In this document: in pieces, positions 1-4,875 of the stretch | How positions within the stretch are numbered: the stretch's first letter is position 1 | Layout: every line of letters begins with the position of its first letter | Source: an uncultured Prevotellaceae bacterium | GTDB lineage: Bacteria; Bacteroidota; Bacteroidia; Bacteroidales; Bacteroidaceae | Assembly (NCBI GenBank): GCA_937902455.1 | Contig: CALELI010000143.1 | Coordinates: forward strand, 1-5,159 | Reading direction: 5' to 3' | DNA: 5,159 nucleotides | The notes under the pieces: model-generated | Told to the model about the DNA's origin: nothing | Database searches by the model: none | The model's input: the letters and a program-made list of their open reading frames with translations, nothing else | Program-made: the position numbers and the translations under genes

Positions 1-955
1 GAGGAAGAACCACAAGGTGTTTCCGCATGTGCCGGAGATGATGGACAATATCGTAAAGGTGACAGCCCACATCAAGGCCAAGATTATCCATGCCGGTGGT
101 GACCCTATGAGGGAGACTCTTACTGTTATATTTACGAAGGACGGTCTGCCTTACTTCTATGATGAACCGGACTATTGGGCTGTTTGCGTGTTCATAGATG
201 GTTCTATAACTATAGACAATGCATCTTCCCTCGAACTTTGCTACAAGGGCGGACAGGGAATCGGACGATTCCAGAAGATGCTGGCAGACTATAATGCTCC
301 GCTTCACGAGACGATAAAAGGATTCCATAACATCAAGTTCCGCTACGAACAGTGGGACGACACTCTCAGGCGTGACCAGTTCGGGCTGGTGAAGACCGTG
401 CAGGAGGAAATCGGCTGGGTGGAAAGCCGCAGGCAGCAGATGCTTGACTTCTGGAAACTGGTGGAGAACGGTGACCTGCCTATGCGTGTGACCCACAACG
501 ACACGAAGCTCTCGAACATCCTCTTCGACGAGAATGGCGACGTGCTGTGTGCCATCGACCTCGATACCTGCATGAGCAGCACTGCACTCAACGATGTAGG
601 CGACGCCCTGAGGAGTTACACGAACACCGGTGCCGAAGACGACCAGGACCTGAGCCGGGTGAGCATGGACATCGAACGGTTCAAGGCATACGTGGGTGGC
701 TACCTGAGCGAGATGAAGGACTCTCTCAACGACTGCGAGAAGGAGTGGCTGGCATTCAGCGCCATCTACATCACCTTCGAACAGGTGCTGCGGTTCCTCA
801 TGGACTATATCGACGGTTCGACCTACTGGAAGATCCAGTATCCTACTCACACTCTCGTCCGCACCCAGGCGCAGTACAAGCTCCTCCAGAGCATGGAGGC
901 ACAGTACGACGAGATGAAGAGAATTGTGAAGGATCTTTTAATTCATAATTCATAA
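1..955 (+). CDS. Sugar kinase / phosphotransferase, APH fold, NahK-like (5' partial)
   Basis: Probable cytoplasmic ATP-dependent small-molecule kinase of the aminoglycoside phosphotransferase fold, similar to N-acetylhexosamine 1-kinases and the Bacteroidetes phosphotransferases that accompany sugar transporters. The frame is open from base 2 (R-K-N-H-K before the GTG at 17), so the gene starts upstream; family proteins of about 360 residues suggest that 40-60 N-terminal residues, including the nucleotide-binding loop, are missing. Numbered from the GTG at 17, the catalytic loop THNDTKLSN is at 159-167 (catalytic Asp162, Asn167) and the metal-binding IDLDT at 180-184 (Asp181, Asp183). The conserved C-terminal parts DYIDGSTYWKIQYP and RTQAQYKLLQS follow. 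The final residues IHNS and the TAA stop are encoded by a heptamer repeat. The transporter starts 153 bases downstream, suggesting import plus phosphorylation of the same sugar. Family assignment is firm; the substrate (N-acetylhexosamine, galactose or another hexose) is not determined. Confidence 0.85.
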   Translation, partial: RKNHKVFPHVPEMMDNIVKVTAHIKAKIIHAGGDPMRETLTVIFTKDGLPYFYDEPDYWAVCVFIDGSITIDNASSLELCYKGGQGIGRFQKMLADYNAPLHETIKGFHNIKFRYEQWDDTLRRDQFGLVKTVQEEIGWVESRRQQMLDFWKLVENGDLPMRVTHNDTKLSNILFDENGDVLCAIDLDTCMSSTALNDVGDALRSYTNTGAEDDQDLSRVSMDIERFKAYVGGYLSEMKDSLNDCEKEWLAFSAIYITFEQVLRFLMDYIDGSTYWKIQYPTHTLVRTQAQYKLLQSMEAQYDEMKRIVKDLLIHNS

Positions 956-971
956 TTCATAATTCATAATT
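940..971 (+). repeat. Heptamer tandem repeat AATTCAT, about 4.6 copies
   Basis: Four perfect AATTCAT units begin at 940, 947, 954 and 961, followed by a partial AATT at 968-971. The tract overlaps the last codons and the stop (953-955) of the upstream kinase gene. It is the reverse complement of the AATTATG-type tract at 1032-1094, so the two form a large inverted repeat around a 60-base spacer. Confidence 0.95.
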
Positions 972-1031
972 GGGTATGCTGAGGTGCAGTTGACTTTGCG
1001 GAGTTGTGAAGCTGATGGCTGAGTGTACTAT
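972..1031. other. Spacer between the two heptamer tracts
   Basis: This 60-base, more GC-rich segment would be the loop of the hairpin formed by the flanking heptamer tracts. I see no ORF and no convincing promoter. It contains GCTGA three times (978-982 and two copies close to the right end). TATGCTGAG at 975-983 recurs at 3730-3738 in the metA-metF spacer, which may mean both are remnants of one repeat family, or may be chance. Confidence 0.5.
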
Positions 1032-1094
1032 AATTGTGAATTATGGATTGTGAATTATGGATTGTGAATTATGAATTATGAATTGTGAATTATA
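1032..1094 (+). repeat. Heptamer tandem repeat AATTRTG, nine units
   Basis: Nine consecutive 7-base units run without interruption: AATTGTG, AATTATG, GATTGTG, AATTATG, GATTGTG, AATTATG, AATTATG, AATTGTG, AATTATA. In the first eight, every departure from AATTATG is A to G. The tract ends 14 bases before the transporter ATG, so unit number sets the distance between upstream signals and that start. It is complementary to the tract at 940-971. Confidence 0.95.
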
Positions 1095-1108
1095 AAAATT
1101 AAATAAAT

Positions 1109-2311
1109 ATGTCAAACAAGAAAGTAAACATTCCGGTGGCTCTGGCGTTTGTGGGACTTATGTTCTTCTCGCTGGGCTTTGCACTCGGTATCAATTCCTT
1201 CCTCATTCCTGTACTGAAGGGAGGACTGGAGATTAGTTCGTCAACATCGTATCTGCTCATAGCAGCAACCTTCGTGCCGTTCCTCATATTCGGATATCCG
1301 GCATCCATGCTGATAAGCAAGATTGGCTACAAGGGTACCATGGCCGTTTCCTATGTGCTCTTCGCACTGGCATTCGGAGGATATATCCTCAGTGCTCATG
1401 AGACCAGCCTGGTTCTCTTCCTCCTTGCTTCGTTCATAAGCGGAACGGCAAACACTGTGCTCCAGGCAGCAGTGAACCCTTACATCACCATCCTCGGTCC
1501 GATAGAGAGCGCTGCACGCAGAACTTCCATCATGGGTATCTGCAACAAGCTCGCATGGCCGGTGGCTCCGCTCTTCCTCGCATTCGTCATCAACAAGGCG
1601 GTAGGCGAGACTCAGCTGGCTGACCTCGACAAGCCGTTCTGGATTATCATCGCAGTGTTCGTCCTCCTCGGAATCATATCACTCCTTGCTCCGCTTCCAG
1701 AGGTGAAGGCAGTAGGTGAGGACGAGACAGAAGCACAGGACTGCCCTTATGCTGCATCGAAGACAAGCATCTGGCAGTTCCCGCACCTGCTTCTCGGGTG
1801 TCTTGCGCTCTTCGTGTATGTAGGCGTGGAGACAGTGTCGCTCAGTACTCTTGTAGACTACGCAAACGACTTCGGGCTTCCAAATGCCGACAACTACGCA
1901 TGGATTCCTTCAATCGGAATGGTCATCGGCTATATCTGCGGTATCGTCTTTATTCCTAAGTATCTCAAGCAGTCTACGGCACTCGTCATCTGTTCCTGGA
2001 TTGCCATCGTGGGAAGTGTACTTGTCCCTTGTGTACCGTCAGACATCAGTATCTGGTGCATCGGTCTGCTCGCACTCGGATGCTCGTTGATGTGGCCTGC
2101 CGTATGGCCGCTTGCAATGACCGACCTCGGCCGGTTCACAAAGGCCGGAGGTGGACTCCTCACCACGGCAATGGCCGGAGGTGCAGTAGTGCCATATCTC
2201 TTCGGACTCCTGAAGGACAGCATCGGAATGCAGAATGCCTACTGGATCTGTCTGCCATGCTTCCTCATAATCCTCCTCTTCGGAACCCGCTGGTACAAGA
2301 TAAGAAAATAA
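1109..2311 (+). CDS. MFS sugar transporter, FucP/GluP-like (FGHS family)
   Basis: A 400-residue inner-membrane sugar importer, probably a symporter, close to the usual 400-440 residues of the family. Twelve hydrophobic segments are readable, roughly 8-34, 47-70, 76-95, 100-125, 145-165, 177-197, 223-248, 265-283, 289-308, 313-335, 348-370 and 376-394, with a charged cytoplasmic loop at 198-222. Family marks include NTVLQAAVNPYITILGP (115-131) followed by SAARR, the TM7 motif YVGVET (237-242) and MWPAVWPLAMTDLG (328-341). The Asp46 and Glu135 positions of E. coli FucP appear as Ser30 and Gln119, which resembles the glucose/galactose and amino-sugar branch more than fucose permease. The ATG at 1109 is preceded by an in-frame TAA at 1100 and an A-rich leader typical of Bacteroidetes. 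It probably works with the upstream kinase. The exact sugar is not determined. Confidence 0.9.
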   Translation: MSNKKVNIPVALAFVGLMFFSLGFALGINSFLIPVLKGGLEISSSTSYLLIAATFVPFLIFGYPASMLISKIGYKGTMAVSYVLFALAFGGYILSAHETSLVLFLLASFISGTANTVLQAAVNPYITILGPIESAARRTSIMGICNKLAWPVAPLFLAFVINKAVGETQLADLDKPFWIIIAVFVLLGIISLLAPLPEVKAVGEDETEAQDCPYAASKTSIWQFPHLLLGCLALFVYVGVETVSLSTLVDYANDFGLPNADNYAWIPSIGMVIGYICGIVFIPKYLKQSTALVICSWIAIVGSVLVPCVPSDISIWCIGLLALGCSLMWPAVWPLAMTDLGRFTKAGGGLLTTAMAGGAVVPYLFGLLKDSIGMQNAYWICLPCFLIILLFGTRWYKIRK

Positions 2312-2337
2312 GCCTGCACATAACTCCTCTCACATAT

Positions 2338-2371
2338 ATTGGTGGTCAGTCAGCTCTGGCCACCAATTTTT
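2338..2371 (+). terminator. Rho-independent terminator after the sugar transporter
   Basis: The arms 2338-2349 and 2356-2367 form a 12-bp stem (one T-G wobble, 2346/2359) with a 6-base loop TCAGCT. The T run 2367-2371 follows at once. It lies 27 bases after the transporter stop and separates the sugar genes from the methionine genes. Confidence 0.9.
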
Positions 2372-2701
2372 CGCACACGTGTACATTTATTATTTAGGAA
2401 ATGATATACATGTTGACTAATTGATGTCCGAATATATTATACGACCTTTGTTTTTCTGAATATGCTGAAAATTTAATCGCAGAGGACATCTTTTTGTATG
2501 AACTTTTTCTCTTTTTTGAACAATTTCCGTTTGCTTTGTTCTTTCAGAACTATCGGTTTGAATGTCCTGAAGATTGCGAGTGAACTCACATCTTCATTCC
2601 CTTCTTCACCGAAGGTTCCTTCTCCGTCGGAACCAAAGCAAAATTATCCAACAAAACCGAACTGTTCTTCCTGTGAAATTAGGAAATAAATATCAATTTA
2701 T
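2372..2701. other. Non-coding spacer between terminator and metA promoter
   Basis: An AT-rich stretch of about 330 bases with no gene I can support. Small hairpins are visible: GTTCT/AGAAC (2538-2542 with 2546-2550), GGTTCC/GGAACC (2614-2619 with 2629-2634) and TTCCT/AGGAA (2668-2672 with 2681-2685). GGACAT at 2484-2489 can pair with GATGTCC at 2423-2429 or with ATGTCC at 2562-2567. A 63-codon + frame (2498-2689) and a 56-codon - strand frame without a start (2476-2643) are both open but lack family resemblance. I recognise no known SAM riboswitch class here. Confidence 0.5.
2420..2450 (+). promoter_or_regulatory. Possible Bacteroidetes-type promoter (distal)
   Basis: ATTG at 2420-2423, a 19-base spacer, then GACCTTTG at 2443-2450. 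This matches the Bacteroidetes TTTG / TAnnTTTG layout in spacing but has one mismatch in each box. If used, transcription would start near 2457 and give metA a leader of about 315 bases. It could also drive an unrecognised small RNA or nothing. Confidence 0.3.
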
Positions 2702-2732
2702 TTTGTATTTTGCTCACTTATTCGTAACTTCG
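2702..2732 (+). promoter_or_regulatory. Bacteroidetes-type promoter of metA
   Basis: TTTG at 2702-2705 (-33 box), exactly 19 bases, then TAACTTCG at 2725-2732 (-7 box; one change from TAnnTTTG). The predicted start near 2738 leaves a leader of about 36 bases before the metA GTG at 2774, too short for a riboswitch. This is the best promoter in the window and probably serves metA, metF and possibly metH. Confidence 0.7.
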
Positions 2733-2773
2733 CAGTGCAAATAGATTATTAAGATTGTTTAATTGAGAGTATC

Positions 2774-3691
2774 GTGCCACTGACCCTACCTGACAGATTG
2801 CCAGCAATAGACTTGCTGAAGAATGAGAATATCTTCGTAATGAACACCTCGCGTGCTCATACTCAGGATATTCGTCCGCTGAGGATTGCCATACTGAACC
2901 TGATGCCGATAAAGATTACTACGGAGACGGATTTCGTGAGAATACTGTCGAACACTCCTCTTCAGGTGGAACTGGAATTCATGAAACTGCGTAGCCATAC
3001 GTCGAAGAATGCTCCTGTGGAACACATGCAGGCGTTCTATAGTGACTTTGAGGTGATGAGGCACAAGAAGTACGATGGCTTCATCATCACGGGTGCTCCG
3101 CTGGAACATATCGAATACGAGGAGGTGTCGTACTGGAAGGAGATGCAGGAGGTGATGGACTGGGCGAGGAAGAACGTGACGAGTACGCTCTACATCTGCT
3201 GGGCAGCCTTTGCCGGGTTGTATCATTTCTACGGAGTGAAGAAGGTGGCCGTGCCGGAGAAGGTGTTCGGAATATTCCGTCACCATGCCACTGATCCTAC
3301 TCTGCCGATATTCAGAGGCTTCGACGACGAGTTCTTCGTGCCTCACAGCCGTCACATAACCCTCAGCAGGGAAGAGGTGGAGGCTGTGGAGGACCTGACG
3401 ATAATCTCGGAGAGCGACGAGGCGGGTGTGCACATCGTGATGGCGAGAAACGGCAGGGAGTTCTTCATTACCGGTCATTCGGAGTATGCTCCGCTGACTC
3501 TCGACACTGAGTACAGGCGTGACCTGGGCAAGGGACTGCCTATCAAGATGCCGTGCAACTACTATAAGGATGACGACATGGAGAAGGGGCCGATAGTGAA
3601 CTGGCGTGCTTCAGCCAATCTGCTCTATACTAACTGGCTGAACTATTATGTATATCAGGAGACTCCGTATAATATTGAGGAGATAGAATGA
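2774..3691 (+). CDS. metAA: Homoserine O-acyltransferase MetA, predicted acetyl-CoA type (MetAA)
   Basis: Cytoplasmic enzyme that acylates the hydroxyl of L-homoserine, the first committed step of methionine synthesis. The 305 residues align end to end with E. coli MetA (309), from the N-terminal PLTLPDRLPAIDLLKNENIFVM to the C-terminal NWLNYYVYQETPY. The nucleophile Cys142 (LYICWA), Lys163, His235 and Glu237 (GHSEY) and Arg249 are present at the same numbers as in E. coli. Residue 111, after TGAPL, is Glu; known work on MetA ties Glu111 to acetyl-CoA and Gly111 (E. coli) to succinyl-CoA, so O-acetylhomoserine is the predicted product, feeding a sulfhydrylase encoded elsewhere. GTG is the start: a TAA at 2750 lies in frame upstream, no other canonical start lies between, and the N-terminus matches the family. 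A good promoter lies about 40 bases upstream. Confidence 0.95.
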   Translation: MPLTLPDRLPAIDLLKNENIFVMNTSRAHTQDIRPLRIAILNLMPIKITTETDFVRILSNTPLQVELEFMKLRSHTSKNAPVEHMQAFYSDFEVMRHKKYDGFIITGAPLEHIEYEEVSYWKEMQEVMDWARKNVTSTLYICWAAFAGLYHFYGVKKVAVPEKVFGIFRHHATDPTLPIFRGFDDEFFVPHSRHITLSREEVEAVEDLTIISESDEAGVHIVMARNGREFFITGHSEYAPLTLDTEYRRDLGKGLPIKMPCNYYKDDDMEKGPIVNWRASANLLYTNWLNYYVYQETPYNIEEIE

Positions 3692-3692
3692 T

Positions 3693-3706
3693 AGTTAACA
3701 GTTAAA
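3693..3706 (+). repeat. Two-unit heptamer AGTTAAC/AGTTAAA after metA
   Basis: Two adjacent 7-base units (3693-3699 and 3700-3706) start one base after the metA stop. AGTTAAC recurs at 3781-3787, so the pair bracket the palindrome at 3715-3752. Short, but in keeping with the 7-base periodicity of the other spacers. Confidence 0.5.
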
Positions 3707-3714
3707 AGGACTCC

Positions 3715-3752
3715 GAGCTATGCTCAGTTTATGCTGAGCCTGTCGAAGTACC
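3715..3752. repeat. Palindromic intergenic element with GCTCAG / CTGAGC and TGTCGAAG
   Basis: A hairpin of 6 bp (GCTCAG 3722-3727 with CTGAGC 3734-3739, loop TTTATG) is followed by CTGTCGAAGTACC. GAGC at 3715-3718 can instead pair with GCTC at 3722-3725. The opposite strand reads TTCGACAGGCTCAG, which I recall as a recurrent intergenic motif in many bacterial genomes. There is no T run, so it is unlikely to be an intrinsic terminator. Confidence 0.5.
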
Positions 3753-3773
3753 TGAACTTGTGAAGAAACAATG

Positions 3774-3814
3774 AATTATAAGTTAACAATTACCAGGTTA
3801 AAGTGAATAGTTAG
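3774..3814 (+). repeat. Degenerate heptamer tract before metF
   Basis: Read in sevens, the sequence goes AATTATA, AGTTAAC, AATTACC, AGGTTAA, AGTGAAT, AGTTAG and then the metF ATG. The units are diverged but share the A-R-T-T pattern and phase of the clear heptamer tracts elsewhere. The in-frame TAG at 3812-3814 directly before metF falls in it. The periodicity could partly be chance in AT-rich DNA. Confidence 0.4.
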
Positions 3815-4759
3815 ATGTCTGTTGCAGATTTTTTGAATTCAGAACATAAGACGGCATTTTCGTTTGAGGTGCTGCCACCGGTAAGGGGAAAGAGTATCGA
3901 CTTGCTCTATAAGAGCATCGACATGCTGATGCCGTTCAATCCATCATATATCAACATCACTACCCATAGGACGGATGTAGTCTACAGAGATGCCGGTAAC
4001 GGAATGTTCCGACGCGAGTTCGAGAGGACCCGTCCGGGAACTGTTGCCGTTGCTGCCGCGCTGAAGGGCAGGTACGGAATCCCGAGTGTGCCTCATGTAA
4101 TCTGCAGCGGATTCTCACGCTCGGAACTGGAGAACGAACTGATTGACCTCTCTTATCTTGACATCACCGACATACTGGTGCTGAGAGGTGACAGGGCGAA
4201 AGGGGTTGACCGCACTCCGGCTGAGCATGACCACGCAATAGACCTGTGTCGGCAGGTGAACGACTTCAACGACGGCCTGATGCTCAGCGGACTTCAGACG
4301 GAACCGCTGCGCCATCGGTTCACATACGGAGTGGCTGGATATCCGGAGAAGCACGAGGAGGCACAGAACCTCGACATAGATATTGAGAACCTGAAGGCGA
4401 AGGTGGATGCCGGAGCAAGGTATGTGGTGACTCAGATGTTCTTCGACAACAGACATTATTTCAGTTTCGTGGAGAAGTGCCGTAAGGCTGGCATCATGGT
4501 ACCGGTGATTCCGGGGCTCAAGCCGCTGTCGTCGCTCAAGCAGATGACCCTGTTGCCGAAGACCTTCCATATCGACCTGCCGATGGAACTGACACGTGAA
4601 CTGCAGAAGTGCAAGACGAACGACGACGTGAAACTGCTCGGAATAGAATGGACGGCTCAGCAGGTGAAGGAACTGAAGGAGGCGAATGTGCCGAGCATAC
4701 ATTTCTACTCCATGAACGTGGCTGCCAGTATAGTAGAAATAGGAAAGAAGGCGTTTTGA
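3815..4759 (+). CDS. metF: 5,10-methylenetetrahydrofolate reductase MetF
   Basis: Cytoplasmic flavoenzyme that reduces 5,10-methylene-THF to 5-methyl-THF, the methyl donor for methionine synthase. The 314 residues form one (beta/alpha)8 barrel, somewhat longer than E. coli MetF (296). Visible landmarks are FSFEVLPP (15-22, Glu18 corresponding to catalytic Glu28), LVLRGD (121-126, Asp126 corresponding to Asp120), GVAGYPEKHEEA (172-183), VDAGARYVVTQMFFD (197-211), VIPGLKPLSSLKQ (231-243) and the C-terminal SIHFYSMN (294-301). About 18 residues more than in E. coli lie between RGD and GYPE (around 150-170). The ATG at 3815 is fixed by the in-frame TAG just before it. The gene follows metA by 123 bases and precedes metH by 98, consistent with a methionine operon; I see no strong promoter of its own. 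Confidence 0.95.
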   Translation: MSVADFLNSEHKTAFSFEVLPPVRGKSIDLLYKSIDMLMPFNPSYINITTHRTDVVYRDAGNGMFRREFERTRPGTVAVAAALKGRYGIPSVPHVICSGFSRSELENELIDLSYLDITDILVLRGDRAKGVDRTPAEHDHAIDLCRQVNDFNDGLMLSGLQTEPLRHRFTYGVAGYPEKHEEAQNLDIDIENLKAKVDAGARYVVTQMFFDNRHYFSFVEKCRKAGIMVPVIPGLKPLSSLKQMTLLPKTFHIDLPMELTRELQKCKTNDDVKLLGIEWTAQQVKELKEANVPSIHFYSMNVAASIVEIGKKAF

Positions 4760-4807
4760 CCCTACCTAACCTCCTCTTTCAAGGGGAGGAATTCAGAAGT
4801 GGGTGGG
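4760..4807. repeat. REP-like palindrome right after metF
   Basis: A hairpin of 8 bp (4770-4777 with 4782-4789, one wobble) has the loop TTCA. An outer stem of 6 bp (CCTACC 4761-4766 with GGTGGG 4802-4807, one wobble) encloses it with an uneven internal loop. It starts at the first base after the metF stop. The layout CCTAACCTCC...GGGGAGG resembles an intergenic palindrome I recall from Prevotella-like genomes. No T run follows, so mRNA 3'-end protection or a mobile remnant is more likely than termination. Confidence 0.6.
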
Positions 4808-4814
4808 ATTGGAT

Positions 4815-4875
4815 AGTTTAGAGTCAGTTTGGAAGTTTAGAGTTGGAAGTTCTAATTATGAATTGTGAATTAAAT
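4815..4875 (+). repeat. Heptamer tract (AGTTTAG to ATTRTGA) before and into metH
   Basis: AGTTTAG occurs at 4815-4821 and 4834-4840. From 4834 the sequence reads in sevens: AGTTTAG, AGTTGGA, AGTTCTA, ATTATGA, ATTGTGA, ATTAAAT. The ATTATGA-ATTGTGA part equals the unit at 1032-1094. The apparent metH start ATG (4858-4860) and its first codons lie inside the tract. Confidence 0.65.

Noticed and set aside
17..19. GTG as the start of the kinase gene
   Set aside because: The frame is open to the window edge and the preceding codons R-K-N-H-K fit the family, so the true start lies upstream.
970..993. Promoter-like ATTG ... TGACTTTG in the heptamer spacer
   Set aside because: Spacing is 18 bases and the -7 box has a mismatch at an important position; too weak to call as the transporter promoter.
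1032..1094. CRISPR-like array
   Set aside because: Units are contiguous 7-mers with no unique spacers; this is a microsatellite, not a CRISPR.
2498..2689. 63-codon + strand ORF in the metA upstream spacer
   Set aside because: Ser/Pro-rich low-information peptide, no recognisable domain, no convincing ribosome binding site; part of an AT-rich spacer.
2733..2773. SAM riboswitch in the short metA leader
   Set aside because: Only about 36 bases separate the predicted transcription start from GTG, and the GCTAAA core of SAM-II type elements is absent.
2786..3478. 230-codon minus strand ORF
   Set aside because: It lies fully antisense to metA, whose catalytic residues are all intact; His/Arg/Leu-rich composition is typical of an antisense shadow.
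4115..4702. 195-codon minus strand ORF
   Set aside because: Antisense shadow of metF with biased composition and no family resemblance.
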